Positions 41,477 to 51,327 of a DNA stretch of 64,000 nucleotides are shown here, piece by piece (position 1 is the first letter of the stretch; every line of letters begins with the position of its first letter). Location: NCBI RefSeq assembly GCF_019218745.1, contig NZ_JAHUXA010000012.1:62001-126000 (forward strand), written 5' to 3'. Below the pieces are notes generated by a model that ran no database searches, was not told the origin of the DNA, and worked only from the letters and a program-made list of their open reading frames with translations. Made by a program: the position numbers and the translations under genes. This DNA is from Enterobacter sp. ENT03. GTDB lineage: Bacteria > Pseudomonadota > Gammaproteobacteria > Enterobacterales > Enterobacteriaceae.

Positions 41477-42874
41477 ATGAACAGAATAAAAAACGAATTC
41501 AATGCGCTGGTGAACCGCGGGGTGGATCGCCATCTGCGTCTGGCGGTCACCGGGCTTAGCCGCAGCGGGAAAACCGCTTTTATTACGGCCATGGTCAATC
41601 AGCTGTTAAATGTCCATAACGGCGCGCGTTTGCCGTTGCTTAGCGCCGTGCGTGAAGAACGGCTGCTGGGCGTGAAACGCGTTCCCCAGCGTGATTTCGG
41701 CATTCAGCGCTTCACGTACGACGAAGGTATTGCCCAGCTTTACGGCACCCCGCCAGACTGGCCGACCCCGACGCGCGGCGTCAGTGAGATGCGCCTCGCG
41801 CTGCGTTATCGCTCCAATGACTCCCTGCTGCGCCACTTCAAAGACACCTCAACGCTGTATCTGGAAATCGTCGATTATCCGGGGGAATGGCTGCTGGATC
41901 TGCCGATGCTGGCGCAGGATTATCTCACCTGGTCGCGTCAGATGACCGGTTTGCTGCAGGGCGATCGTAAAACGTGGTCTGCCCGCTGGCGGCAACTGTG
42001 CGAGGGGCTGGATCCGCTGGCCCCTGCGGATGAAAACCGTCTGGCAGAGATCGCCGTCGCCTGGACCGATTACCTGCACCAGTGCAAACAGCAGGGGCTG
42101 CACTTTATTCAGCCGGGACGTTTTGTGCTGCCCGGTGACATGGCCGGTGCGCCCGCGCTGCAATTCTTTCCGTGGCCGGACGTGGATGCCAGCGGCGAAA
42201 CAAAACTGGCGCAGGCGGATAAAACCACCAACGCCGGAATGCTGCGCGAGCGCTTTAACTACTACTGCGAAAAAGTGGTGAAGGGATTTTATAAAAACTA
42301 CTTTCTGCGATTTGACCGACAAATCGTGCTGGTTGACTGTCTGCAACCGCTGAACAGCGGGCCGCAGGCGTTCAACGATATGCGCCTTGCGCTCACACAA
42401 TTAATGCAGAGTTTTCACTACGGACAGCGCACGCTGTTCCGCCGTCTGTTCTCGCCGGTGATCGACAAGCTGCTGTTTGCCGCCACCAAAGCTGACCATG
42501 TCACCCTCGACCAGCACGCCAATATGGTGTCGCTGTTGCAGCAGCTGATCCAGGACGCCTGGCAAAATGCCGCGTTCGAAGGCATCAGCATGGACTGCAT
42601 GGGGCTTGCCGCCGTGCAGGCAACGCAAAGCGGGCTGATAGACGTTAAGGGCGAGAAAATTCCTGCCCTGCGCGGCAACCGACTGAGCGATGGCGCGCCG
42701 CTGACTGTCTATCCCGGTGAAGTCCCGGCGCGGCTGCCGGGGCAGGCGTTCTGGGAAAAGCAGGGCTTTCAGTTTGAGGCGTTTCGCCCGCAGATCATGG
42801 ATGTGGACAAGCCGTTGCCGCACATCCGGCTGGACGCGGCGCTGGAGTTTTTGATAGGAGATAAGCTGCGATGA
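41477..42874 (+). CDS. ycjX: YcjX-family NTPase of the Psp regulon
   Basis: A 465-residue protein with a P-loop ([11 protein letters not shown]) and DUF463/YcjX features ([18 protein letters not shown]). It binds nucleotide and belongs to the Psp stress response in related bacteria; its action is unclear. The start MNRIKNEF (41477) gives exactly the E. coli length and has GGA upstream; an ATG two codons earlier is possible. It directly follows pspABCD, and its stop overlaps the ycjF start. Confidence 0.93.
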   Translation: MNRIKNEFNALVNRGVDRHLRLAVTGLSRSGKTAFITAMVNQLLNVHNGARLPLLSAVREERLLGVKRVPQRDFGIQRFTYDEGIAQLYGTPPDWPTPTRGVSEMRLALRYRSNDSLLRHFKDTSTLYLEIVDYPGEWLLDLPMLAQDYLTWSRQMTGLLQGDRKTWSARWRQLCEGLDPLAPADENRLAEIAVAWTDYLHQCKQQGLHFIQPGRFVLPGDMAGAPALQFFPWPDVDASGETKLAQADKTTNAGMLRERFNYYCEKVVKGFYKNYFLRFDRQIVLVDCLQPLNSGPQAFNDMRLALTQLMQSFHYGQRTLFRRLFSPVIDKLLFAATKADHVTLDQHANMVSLLQQLIQDAWQNAAFEGISMDCMGLAAVQATQSGLIDVKGEKIPALRGNRLSDGAPLTVYPGEVPARLPGQAFWEKQGFQFEAFRPQIMDVDKPLPHIRLDAALEFLIGDKLR

Positions 42875-43926
42875 ACGAACCTTTAAAGCCGCGCATCGAT
42901 TTTACCGGTCCGCTGGAAGCAGAGCAGACCGAGACGTTCAAAACCGCGCAGACCTTTGCCGGCCCGGAAGCGGATAATTTCGCGCCAGCCATTACCGATG
43001 ATCTGCTGCTGGTGGACGATAAGCCGGAAGCGGTGATCGACGCAGCGCTGCGTCCGCGTCGCAGCCTGTGGCGCAAAATGGTGATGGCCGGGCTGGCGCT
43101 GTTTGGCGTAAGCGTGGTCGGACAGGGCGTACAGTGGACAATGCATGCCTGGCAGACGCAGGACTGGGTGGCGCTTGGCGGGTGTGCCGCAGGGGCGCTG
43201 ATTATCGGCGCGGGTGTCGGGTCGGTCGCCACCGAATGGCGTCGGCTGTGGCGGCTGCGTGAGCGGGCGCAGGAGCGTGACGAAGCGCGTGATCTGCTGC
43301 ACAGCCACGGGGCGGGTAAGGGCCGCGCTTTCTGCGAAAAGCTGGCACAGCAGGCGGGCATTGATAAATCCCATCCGGCGCTGCAACGCTGGTACGCCGC
43401 GATTCATGAAACCCAGAGTGACCGCGAAATCGTCACGCTGTATGCGCATCTTGTGCAACCGGTGCTCGACGCCCAGGCGCGGCGGGAGATCAGCCGCTCG
43501 GCGGCAGAATCCACGCTGATGATCACCGTCAGCCCACTGGCGCTGGTAGACATGGCGTTTATCGCCTGGCGCAACATCCGCCTGATCAATCGCATTGCCC
43601 GGCTGTACGGCATTGAGCTTGGCTATTACAGCCGTCTGCGTCTGTTCCGTCTGGTGCTGCTGAACATCGCTTTCGCCGGGGCCAGTGAACTGGTGCGCGA
43701 AGTGGGCATGGACTGGGTATCGCAGGATCTGGCAGCGCGGCTTTCCGCCCGTGCCGCGCAGGGTATCGGGGCAGGTTTACTCACCGCGCGCCTCGGTATT
43801 AAAGCGATGGAACTGTGCCGCCCGCTGCCGTGGATCGACGACGACAAACCGCGCCTCGGCGATTTCCGCCGCCAGTTAATCAGCCAGATGAAAGAGACGC
43901 TGCAAAAGGGGAAGCCGACGGCCTGA
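42871..43926 (+). CDS. ycjF: YcjF, UPF0283 membrane protein
   Basis: A 351-residue inner-membrane protein (E. coli 353): two adjacent hydrophobic helices at about 70-120 ([20 protein letters not shown]), then a cytoplasmic domain ([20 protein letters not shown]). The function is unknown; it is paired with YcjX and induced with psp. It overlaps ycjX by four bases. Confidence 0.94.
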   Translation: MNEPLKPRIDFTGPLEAEQTETFKTAQTFAGPEADNFAPAITDDLLLVDDKPEAVIDAALRPRRSLWRKMVMAGLALFGVSVVGQGVQWTMHAWQTQDWVALGGCAAGALIIGAGVGSVATEWRRLWRLRERAQERDEARDLLHSHGAGKGRAFCEKLAQQAGIDKSHPALQRWYAAIHETQSDREIVTLYAHLVQPVLDAQARREISRSAAESTLMITVSPLALVDMAFIAWRNIRLINRIARLYGIELGYYSRLRLFRLVLLNIAFAGASELVREVGMDWVSQDLAARLSARAAQGIGAGLLTARLGIKAMELCRPLPWIDDDKPRLGDFRRQLISQMKETLQKGKPTA

Positions 43927-43966
43927 ACCTATAACTTTACGCGGGAGTGCCTGTTTTTCCGGCAGG

Positions 43967-43986
43967 CTGTCAATATTTGTTGACAG
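43967..43986 (+). promoter_or_regulatory. Probable TyrR box (autoregulation)
   Basis: CTGTCAATATTTGTTGACAG is a perfect 7-bp inverted repeat with 6-base spacing, close to the TyrR box consensus TGTAAA-N6-TTTACA, 70 bases before the tyrR start. TyrR represses its own gene in E. coli. Confidence 0.75.
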
Positions 43987-44055
43987 ATAGCTTCCTGCGC
44001 GCGACTAAGTGGCTTATGATTTCATCATAAGTTAACTGTTCAGGGTGAAGCCCCC

Positions 44056-45597
44056 ATGCGTCTGGAAGTGTTTTGTGAAGACCGCCTCGGTCTGACCCGC
44101 GAGCTGCTGGATCTGCTGGTATTACGCGGCATAGATTTACGCGGCATCGAAATCGACCCTATCGGTCGCATCTATCTCAATTTTGCCGAACTGGAGTTCA
44201 CCGCCTTCAGCAGCCTGATGGCGGAGATCCGCCGTATCGCCGGCGTTACCGATGTGCGCACGGTGCTGTGGATGCCGTCGGAGCGTGAACATCTGGCGCT
44301 CAGCGCGTTGCTGGAAGCGCTGCCGGAGCCGGTGCTGTCGGTTGATATGAAATGCAAAGTGGAGCTGGCGAACCCGGCCAGCTGCCAGCTGTTTGCCATC
44401 GATCAGTCAAAGCTGCGTAACCATACGGCGATGCAGCTGATCCCCGGCTTTAATTTCCAGCGCTGGCTGGAGGGCAATCCGCAGGCGTCCCATAACGAAC
44501 ACGTGGTGATCAACGGGCAGAACTTCCTGATGGAGATCACCCCGGTGCATCTGGAAGGGGAAGCGGGTGAGCCGGTGCTCACCGGCGCTGTGGTGATGTT
44601 GCGCTCGACGATCCGCATGGGCCGCCAGCTGCAAAACATGACCACCCAGGACGTCAGCGCGTTCAGCCAGATTGTCGCCGTCAGCCCGAAAATGCGGCAG
44701 GTGCTGGATCAGGCGCGGAAACTGGCGCTGCTCGCCGCACCGCTGCTGATCGTCGGCGATACCGGCACCGGCAAAGATCTGCTGGCCCATGCCTGTCACC
44801 TTGCCAGCCCGCGCGCCGCGAAACCCTATCTGGCACTGAACTGCGCCTCCATTCCGGAAGATGCGGTTGAAAGCGAACTTTTCGGTCATGCGCCGGAAGG
44901 GAAAAAAGGCTTTTTCGAGCAGGCCAACGGCGGCTCGGTGTTGCTGGATGAGATCGGCGAAATGTCGCCGCGCATGCAGGTTAAACTGCTGCGTTTCCTT
45001 AATGACGGCACGTTCCGCCGCGTAGGGGAAGATCATGAAGTGCATGTTGATGTGCGGGTGATCTGCGCTACGCAGAAAAACCTCGTGGAACTGGTGCAAA
45101 AAGGCCTGTTCCGGGAAGATCTCTATTATCGTCTGAACGTGCTGACCCTCAATCTGCCGCCGCTGCGCGATCGTCCGCAGGACATCATGCCGCTGACCGA
45201 ACTCTTCGTGGCGCGTTTCGCCGATGAGCAGGGCGTGCCGCGTCCCAAACTCTCTGCTGAACTCAATACGGTGCTGATGCGCTACGGCTGGCCGGGCAAC
45301 GTTCGTCAGCTCAAAAACGCCATTTACCGCGCGCTGACCCAGCTCGAAGGCTATGAATTACGCTCCCAGGATATTTTGCTGCCTGATTATGATGCGGGTA
45401 GCCTGGCCGTGGGCGAAGAGGCGATGGAAGGCTCGCTGGATGACATCACCAGCCGCTTTGAACGCTCGGTGCTGACGCAGCTTTATCGTAGTTATCCCAG
45501 CACGCGCAAACTGGCGAAGCGCCTCGGCGTATCGCATACGGCGATTGCCAATAAGCTTCGGGAATACGGGCTAAGCCAGAAGAAGGGCGAGGAGTAA
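44056..45597 (+). CDS. tyrR: Aromatic amino acid regulator TyrR
   Basis: TyrR senses tyrosine, phenylalanine and tryptophan and controls their synthesis and transport. The 513-residue length equals E. coli. It has an N-terminal ACT domain (MRLEVFCEDRLGLTRELLDL), a PAS domain at about 80-190, an AAA+ domain with GDTGTGKDLLA, and a C-terminal helix-turn-helix (RKLAKRLGVSHTAIANKLRE). The GAFTGA loop is absent (ELFGHAPEGKKGFFE), as in E. coli TyrR, which acts with sigma70. Confidence 0.97.
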   Translation: MRLEVFCEDRLGLTRELLDLLVLRGIDLRGIEIDPIGRIYLNFAELEFTAFSSLMAEIRRIAGVTDVRTVLWMPSEREHLALSALLEALPEPVLSVDMKCKVELANPASCQLFAIDQSKLRNHTAMQLIPGFNFQRWLEGNPQASHNEHVVINGQNFLMEITPVHLEGEAGEPVLTGAVVMLRSTIRMGRQLQNMTTQDVSAFSQIVAVSPKMRQVLDQARKLALLAAPLLIVGDTGTGKDLLAHACHLASPRAAKPYLALNCASIPEDAVESELFGHAPEGKKGFFEQANGGSVLLDEIGEMSPRMQVKLLRFLNDGTFRRVGEDHEVHVDVRVICATQKNLVELVQKGLFREDLYYRLNVLTLNLPPLRDRPQDIMPLTELFVARFADEQGVPRPKLSAELNTVLMRYGWPGNVRQLKNAIYRALTQLEGYELRSQDILLPDYDAGSLAVGEEAMEGSLDDITSRFERSVLTQLYRSYPSTRKLAKRLGVSHTAIANKLREYGLSQKKGEE

Positions 45598-45612
45598 GCG
45601 GGAAATCTACAG

Positions 45613-45637
45613 GCCCGGCCGGCCTGCGCCGCCGGGC
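45613..45637. terminator. Possible terminator stem between tyrR and tpx
   Basis: A 7-bp GC-rich stem (GCCCGGC / GCCGGGC) lies between the convergent stop codons. No T run follows in either direction, so its strength is uncertain. Confidence 0.35.
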
Positions 45638-45650
45638 AAATGCAAGGCGA

Positions 45651-46157
45651 TTACGCTTTCAGCGCAGCCAGTGCAGCATCGTAATCCGGTTCGTTGGTGA
45701 TTTCGTTGACCAGCTGGCTGAACAGCACGGTGTCATTCTCGTCAATCACCACTACCGCGCGGGCTGCCAGGCCTTTCAGTGCGCCTTCGGTGATGGCGAT
45801 ACCGTAGTTTTCCAGGAACTCTGCATTACGCAGGGTGGAAAGGGTGATGACGTTGCTCAGACCTTCCGCGCCGCAGAAACGGGAGTGGGCGAACGGCAGG
45901 TCAGCAGAGATGCACAGCACGACAGTGTCTTTCATCTCGGTGGCGAGTTGGTTGAATTTGCGCACAGACGCGGCGCAGACGCCGGTATCAATGCTCGGGA
46001 AGACGTTCAGTACTTTACGTTTGCCCGCAAACTGCGCCAGCGTGACATCCGTTAAATCTTTCGCCACCAGCGTGAATGCCGGCGCTTTGCTGCCAGCCTG
46101 AGGAATGGTGCCGGCAACGGCGACCGGATTGCCCTGAAAATGAACGAGTTGTGACAT
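45651..46157 (-). CDS. tpx: Thiol peroxidase Tpx
   Basis: A periplasm-associated atypical 2-Cys peroxiredoxin that reduces lipid and hydrogen peroxides using thioredoxin. 168 residues as in E. coli. Peroxidatic C61 ([10 protein letters not shown]) and resolving C95 (SRFCGAEG) are both present. The ATG follows AGGAAGG. It is divergent from ycjG, as in E. coli. Confidence 0.97.
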   Translation of the reverse strand: MSQLVHFQGNPVAVAGTIPQAGSKAPAFTLVAKDLTDVTLAQFAGKRKVLNVFPSIDTGVCAASVRKFNQLATEMKDTVVLCISADLPFAHSRFCGAEGLSNVITLSTLRNAEFLENYGIAITEGALKGLAARAVVVIDENDTVLFSQLVNEITNEPDYDAALAALKA

Positions 46158-46274
46158 GAATACCTTCCTGTTTACATATAGTTAACGTCGCAGCTAGTTT
46201 ACGGGATTAATCCTGAACTCAGCAAACCTATTTTCATCACTATACTGTCCACATCGCGCCTGAGGAGTAATGGA

Positions 46275-47240
46275 ATGAGAACCGTCAAGGTCTATGAAGA
46301 GAACTGGCCGCTGCACTCGCCGTTTGTAATTTCGCGGGGCAGCCGCAATGAAGCGCGGGTGGTGGTGGTTGAACTGGAAGAAGCGGGCGTGCGGGCGGTG
46401 GGGGAATGTACGCCCTATCCGCGCTATGGCGAAAGCGATGCCTCAGTAATCGCGCAAATCATGACCGTGGTACCGCAACTGGAGTCCGGGCTGACGCGCC
46501 AGCAACTGCAATCGTTATTGCCGCCGGGCGCCGCGCGTAATGCGGTCGACAGCGCCCTGTGGGATCTGGAAGCGCGTCACGCCGGGCAGAGTCTGATGGA
46601 GCACCTGCACGTACCGCTGACGGGCACGGTGACCACCGCGCAGACGGTGGTGATCGGCACCCCGCAGCAGATGGCGTCCAGTGCGGCAATGTTGTGGGAA
46701 AAGGGCGCTCGTCTGCTGAAGGTGAAGCTCGATGATACCTGGATTAGCGAACGCCTGGTGGCGGTACGCTCGGCAGTGCCCGACGCCACGCTGATTGTCG
46801 ATGCCAATGAATCGTGGCACAGCGAAGGGCTGGCGGCGCGCTGTCAGTTGTTGGCGGATCTGGGGGTGGCGATGCTTGAGCAGCCATTGCCCGCCAGCGA
46901 CGACGCCATGCTGGCGAATTTTATCCATCCGCTGCCCATTTGCGCCGACGAAAGTTGTCACACGCGCAGCAGCCTGCAAAATTTGCAGGGCCGCTATGAG
47001 ATGATCAACATCAAGCTGGATAAAACCGGCGGCCTGACTGAGGCGCTGGCGCTGGCAGAAGCGGCCTCAGCGCAGGGGCTAGGACTGATGCTCGGCTGTA
47101 TGCTCTGCACCTCGCGGGCCATCAGTGCGGCGCTGCCGCTGGCGGGCAAAGTGCGCTTCGCCGATCTGGATGGCCCGACCTGGCTGGCGGTGGATGTCGA
47201 GCCAGGACTGCGCTTTTCCACCGGTCAGCTTCATCTCTGA
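46275..47240 (+). CDS. ycjG: L-Ala-D/L-Glu epimerase
   Basis: A 321-residue enolase-superfamily enzyme that epimerises L-Ala-D-Glu to L-Ala-L-Glu during recycling of murein peptides. It has the muconate-cycloisomerase fold, with catalytic lysine in LLKVKLDD, metal ligands in VDANESW, MLEQPLP and CADES, and the second lysine in NIKLDKTGG. The ATG has GAGGAG upstream. It converges on mpaA with a ten-base overlap. Confidence 0.95.
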   Translation: MRTVKVYEENWPLHSPFVISRGSRNEARVVVVELEEAGVRAVGECTPYPRYGESDASVIAQIMTVVPQLESGLTRQQLQSLLPPGAARNAVDSALWDLEARHAGQSLMEHLHVPLTGTVTTAQTVVIGTPQQMASSAAMLWEKGARLLKVKLDDTWISERLVAVRSAVPDATLIVDANESWHSEGLAARCQLLADLGVAMLEQPLPASDDAMLANFIHPLPICADESCHTRSSLQNLQGRYEMINIKLDKTGGLTEALALAEAASAQGLGLMLGCMLCTSRAISAALPLAGKVRFADLDGPTWLAVDVEPGLRFSTGQLHL

Positions 47241-47944
47241 GGCGTCCAGCGCAGCAGGTCCATCATCGCCTGCAAATAGATTTCGCTCGCCTCATCACTG
47301 GAGATGGGCGGAAACTCGGCGGTGATGCAGTTCAGCCCGATGTCGGCGCACCAGCTGCCAAAGGAGCCGGGGGTTTCATAGCCGACGCTGGTGACGTGCG
47401 GCAGGGCAAACGTCTGCGCCAGCCATGCGCCCAGCTCGCTTTGCGTGGGATCTTCAATACAGGCCAGCGGATCGTGAAACGATACCACCCAGGCCGGATG
47501 AATACGGTGAATCAACTGACACAGCGCCTGCGTTTCCGGTTCGGAGCCGGGTGTGGTGCCGGTCTGTAGCACCACATCGCGCGCCTCGGCGGCACTGTTC
47601 CAGCGGTACACCGTTTTGCCCGCCCGCCAGTTGGCCGCCGGGAAGTTACGGTTCAGATCCACGCCGTTGGCATTGGCGCGTAAACCGAGCTGGCAGCCGT
47701 CCGGGTTTACCGCCAGCACGACGTGATGATGGCGAAACGCCGGGTTCAGCGCCCGTAAGGCGCATGACAGCGTCACGATGGCGGCATTTTCATCGCCATG
47801 GGTACCGGCAATAATCAACCCGCTGTCCGGGGAGGCCTGCGGTGCCGGGAACCAGATCAGCGGCGCACCCAGACCTGAGGTGCCATAATGTTCCGTCAGC
47901 GGGGGAAAAGCCCCTCGTTCGGCGCGCGGAAGGGAAACGGACAT
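47231..47944 (-). CDS. mpaA: Murein peptide amidase A
   Basis: A zinc carboxypeptidase-family (M14) enzyme that cuts the D-Glu-mDAP bond of murein tripeptide, feeding the epimerase encoded next to it. Zinc ligands are seen in GTHGDEN and the later histidine of SFHDPLAC; ANGVDLNRNFPAANW is typical. I start at the second ATG (47944, 237 residues) because AAGG lies six bases before it; the ATG at 47950 is directly on the ribosome binding site. Confidence 0.93.
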   Translation of the reverse strand: MSVSLPRAERGAFPPLTEHYGTSGLGAPLIWFPAPQASPDSGLIIAGTHGDENAAIVTLSCALRALNPAFRHHHVVLAVNPDGCQLGLRANANGVDLNRNFPAANWRAGKTVYRWNSAAEARDVVLQTGTTPGSEPETQALCQLIHRIHPAWVVSFHDPLACIEDPTQSELGAWLAQTFALPHVTSVGYETPGSFGSWCADIGLNCITAEFPPISSDEASEIYLQAMMDLLRWTPQR

Positions 47945-48103
47945 AGACATCCTTACTCTGTCGGGTGATGGGTAAAAGTGTTAAGCAAAACACGATCCTT
48001 TTCAAATTGTTATTTTCTTAAGTTATATGTTTGCTTTCCCTATAGTTAAAACAAATAATTACCTCATCTTTTGCCGGCCGGCACCTACTTTCGAGGGGAT
48101 CTC

Positions 48104-49720
48104 ATGAAGCATTCCGTTTCCTTAACCTGCTGTGCGCTGTTGATGTGCAGTTTATCGTCGATTTCTGTTGCCGCCGAGGTGCCAGCGGGCGCAGTGCTGG
48201 CGAAAAAACAGGTGCTGGTGCGTCATATCAAAGACGAGCCTGCGTCACTTGATCCGGCAAAAGCAGTGGGATTGCCTGAAATCCAGGTGATCCGCGATCT
48301 GTTTGAAGGGCTGGTGAATCAGAATGAGAAGGGCGAACTGGTGCCCGGCGTCGCCACTAAATGGCAAAGCAATGACAACCGGGTCTGGACCTTCACCCTG
48401 CGTAACGATGCGAAATGGTCAGACGGTACGCCGGTGACCGCCCAGGACTTCGTCTACAGCTGGCAGCGTCTGGTCGATCCGCAAACCACCTCGCCATTCG
48501 CCTGGTTTGCCGCGCTGGCGGGCGTCAGCAATGCGCAAAACATCATTGATGGTAAGGCTACGCCGGACAAGCTCGGCGTTACCGCCGTCGATGCGCATAC
48601 GCTGCGCGTTCAGCTCGATCAACCGCTGCCGTGGTTCGCTAATCTGACCGCCAGCTTTGCGTTTTATCCGGTACAAAAAGCGAATGTCGCGCAGGGCGCG
48701 GAGTGGACCAAGCCCGGCAAGCTCATCGGTAACGGCGCTTATGTATTAAAAGATCGCGTGGTGAATGAAAAACTGGTGGCGGTGCCGAACGTCCATTACT
48801 GGGATAACGCCCACACGGTGATCCAGCAGGTGACCTTTGTGCCGATCAATCAGGAAAGCGCGGCCACGAAACGCTATCTGGCCGATGATATTGATATCAC
48901 CGAATCTTTCCCGAAAAATCTTTACCAGAAGCTGATGAAAGACATTCCCGGTGAGGTTTATACGCCACCGCAGCTGGGCACCTATTATTACGCTTTTAAC
49001 ACGCAGAAAGGCCCGACCGCCGATCCGCGTGTGCGTTTGGCGCTGAGTATGACTATTGACCGCCAGTTGATGGCAGAAAAAGTGCTGGGCACCGGCGAAA
49101 AACCGGCGTGGCATTTTACCCCGGACGTGACGGCCGGTTTTAAAGCCTCGCCATCGCCGTTTGCCGCCATGAGCCAGCAAGAGCGGAATGCGCAGGCTAG
49201 AACGCTATTGCAGGCGGCAGGTTATGGCCCCCAGCGCCCGCTGGATCTGACACTGCTGTATAACACGTCGGAAACACACCAGAAGATCGCCATTGCCGTG
49301 GCGTCAATGTGGAAGAAAAATCTGGGCGTGGACGTGAAGCTGCAAAATCAGGAGTGGAAAACCTATATCGACAGCCGTAACACCGGCAATTTCGATGTGA
49401 TCCGGGCGTCATGGGTCGGGGATTATAACGAGCCATCAACCTTCCTGTCCCTGCTGACCTCCAGCCACAGCGGCAACATTTCGCGCTTTAAGGATCCGGC
49501 CTATGACAAAGTGTTGAGCCAGGCGGCGCAGGAAACGACGGCTGAAGCGCGTAATGCCGACTATAACGACGCGGAAAAAATCATTGCCGAGAAAGCGCCG
49601 ATTGCGCCTATTTATCAGTACAGCAATGGGCGACTGATCAAACCCTGGCTGAAAGGCTATCCGATCACGAATCCGGAAGATGTGGCCTACACCCGCACCA
49701 TGTATATTTTGCAGCACTGA
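48104..49720 (+). CDS. mppA: Murein tripeptide-binding protein MppA
   Basis: A 538-residue periplasmic family-5 solute-binding protein (E. coli 537) that delivers L-Ala-D-Glu-mDAP to the Opp permease. It has the signal peptide MKHSVSLTCCALLMCSLSSI with an AA-E cleavage site, then VRHIKDEPASLDPAKAVG and the family segment near VIRDLFEGLVNQ. The ATG at 48104 has GAGGGG upstream. It is divergent from mpaA, so murein uptake and processing genes are grouped. Confidence 0.95.
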   Translation: MKHSVSLTCCALLMCSLSSISVAAEVPAGAVLAKKQVLVRHIKDEPASLDPAKAVGLPEIQVIRDLFEGLVNQNEKGELVPGVATKWQSNDNRVWTFTLRNDAKWSDGTPVTAQDFVYSWQRLVDPQTTSPFAWFAALAGVSNAQNIIDGKATPDKLGVTAVDAHTLRVQLDQPLPWFANLTASFAFYPVQKANVAQGAEWTKPGKLIGNGAYVLKDRVVNEKLVAVPNVHYWDNAHTVIQQVTFVPINQESAATKRYLADDIDITESFPKNLYQKLMKDIPGEVYTPPQLGTYYYAFNTQKGPTADPRVRLALSMTIDRQLMAEKVLGTGEKPAWHFTPDVTAGFKASPSPFAAMSQQERNAQARTLLQAAGYGPQRPLDLTLLYNTSETHQKIAIAVASMWKKNLGVDVKLQNQEWKTYIDSRNTGNFDVIRASWVGDYNEPSTFLSLLTSSHSGNISRFKDPAYDKVLSQAAQETTAEARNADYNDAEKIIAEKAPIAPIYQYSNGRLIKPWLKGYPITNPEDVAYTRTMYILQH

Positions 49721-49725
49721 TGAAT

Positions 49726-49747
49726 ACGGGCTGGCATGCCAGCCCGT
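49726..49747. terminator. Stem-loop between mppA and GGDEF gene
   Basis: A 9-bp stem (ACGGGCTGG / CCAGCCCGT) with a CATG loop lies between the two convergent stop codons and touches the second one. It has no strong T run, so it may work as a weak bidirectional terminator. Confidence 0.5.
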
Positions 49748-51327
49748 TATCCTGCCTGATGCGGGTAAATCTCGCCGCCTTTACTGAACATCACGCGGTT
49801 GCGGCCTGCGGCTTTGGCGTTATAGAGCGCCATATCCGCCTGGCGCAGCGCCGCGTCCATATCGTTATCTTCATCCTGCAAACTGACCACACCGCCGCAC
49901 AGTCGCATCTCGCGCGAGTAGGGGAAATCGGTATTTTCCACGGTTTTACGGATATGCTCCGCCAGTGCGATGGCCTCGCTTAACGCGGTGTCGGGCAGGA
50001 AAATGACAAACTCCTCGCCGCCAAAGCGATTAATGATGTCGTTTTCGCGGCAGACGGCTTTCAGCAGCACCGCCAGGCTTATCAGCACCGCGTCCCCGGC
50101 GTCATGGCCATGTTCGTCGTTGACGACTTTGAAATGGTCGATGTCCAGCGCAATCAGGCAGTGATGATCGCTGTGCCGGTAGCGACGGGTCATCTCTTTG
50201 AAGCCACGGCGGTTATACAGGCCGGTCAGCGGATCGGTCATCGCCTCGTCGTTCAGCGCGCTGACCCGGTTGACCATCATCAGCACATGGTGATACACCG
50301 CCTCCCGCAGATTCGCGGCTTCCGCGTACCACGCGTGAATACCCGGCAGCGCTTTCAGCGTGCGGGTGCTGTCTTCGGAGCGCGTCAGTTCAGCCAGCTT
50401 TTCCAGCGGCGTGGAGATACGCGATGAGAGCCAGGCCACCAGTGCGATCATCAGGCTGATCACCGTCAGCAAAATCCAGGTGGCGTTTTCCGCCGTCAAC
50501 GCGAGGATGCGCTGCACATTATCTGAGGTGCCATAAATAAAGATATTCCAGCCGGTGGCCTTCAGACTCGCATAGCCCAGCAGGTATTCCTCTCCCTGAT
50601 GGCTAAGTAAATATTTCCCGCTCTGCTGATGGACTAATTTATCTTTAAGTTCAGGGTTAATCGCAATATGGGCACCGACGAGGGCGGGATCGTGATTATA
50701 AATAACCTTACCTTCGTCACTGACAATACTCACCTGAGAATCATCTTCATAGAAATGCTGGCTGATAATATTGCTCAGCATGCTCGGTTTTTTCAGATAG
50801 ATTGAGCCAGCCAGAAATCCAAGATATTGCCCCCTGGCGTCAAAAATCGGCTGAGAAATTGACACCACATAATTTCCGGCGGCAGAAACGAAGGGGCTGG
50901 AAATAAAGGGTTTTTTAATGGCGATAGCATGCCGGGTGGCGTCAGAGGTTAGCGTTTGCCCTACCAGTCCCAGACTTTCCGGGGAGGCCGCGGCGATCTT
51001 TGCCTCGGTGGTAACAATCACCACGGAGTTAAAGAAACCGGATTGCAGACGTAAACGTTCTGTTTCCGCCTGCAAATGATCCGTATCGCTCAACGTTTTT
51101 ATTTGTCGGGCGCTCCAGGCCAGTTCTCGCTGTGCCGTGGAGAAGTAGCCATCGGTGGTGTCCGCCAGCTTGCGTGCATAGGCGATATTACTGCGCAGCA
51201 GGCTGTCTTCGATATTTTCTTTCTGAATGATCCACAGCACACTCAGCAGTAGTAGCGAGGTCAGCGTGACGCTGCCAACGGAAAGAATGATCAGTAGCGA
51301 ACGAAGCCCGATTCTTTTTTGAAACAT
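49747..51327 (-). CDS. Membrane diguanylate cyclase with dCache-type sensor
   Basis: A 526-residue c-di-GMP synthase. A first membrane helix (LRSLLIILSVGSVTLTSLLL) is followed by a periplasmic dCache-like sensor domain of about 240 residues (SAAGNYVVSISQPIFDARGQ), a second helix (WILLTVISLMIALVAWLSSR), a HAMP-like linker, and a GGDEF domain with the active form RFGGEEF. An RxxD inhibitory site (REND, five residues before GGEEF) is present. The ligand is unknown. It is convergent with mppA and followed upstream by an AT-rich gap. Confidence 0.9.
   Translation of the reverse strand: MFQKRIGLRSLLIILSVGSVTLTSLLLLSVLWIIQKENIEDSLLRSNIAYARKLADTTDGYFSTAQRELAWSARQIKTLSDTDHLQAETERLRLQSGFFNSVVIVTTEAKIAAASPESLGLVGQTLTSDATRHAIAIKKPFISSPFVSAAGNYVVSISQPIFDARGQYLGFLAGSIYLKKPSMLSNIISQHFYEDDSQVSIVSDEGKVIYNHDPALVGAHIAINPELKDKLVHQQSGKYLLSHQGEEYLLGYASLKATGWNIFIYGTSDNVQRILALTAENATWILLTVISLMIALVAWLSSRISTPLEKLAELTRSEDSTRTLKALPGIHAWYAEAANLREAVYHHVLMMVNRVSALNDEAMTDPLTGLYNRRGFKEMTRRYRHSDHHCLIALDIDHFKVVNDEHGHDAGDAVLISLAVLLKAVCRENDIINRFGGEEFVIFLPDTALSEAIALAEHIRKTVENTDFPYSREMRLCGGVVSLQDEDNDMDAALRQADMALYNAKAAGRNRVMFSKGGEIYPHQAG

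Noticed and set aside
45601-45650. Possible REP/BIME element between tyrR and tpx
   Set aside because: The short GC stem does not match a REP consensus well and no second copy was found nearby.
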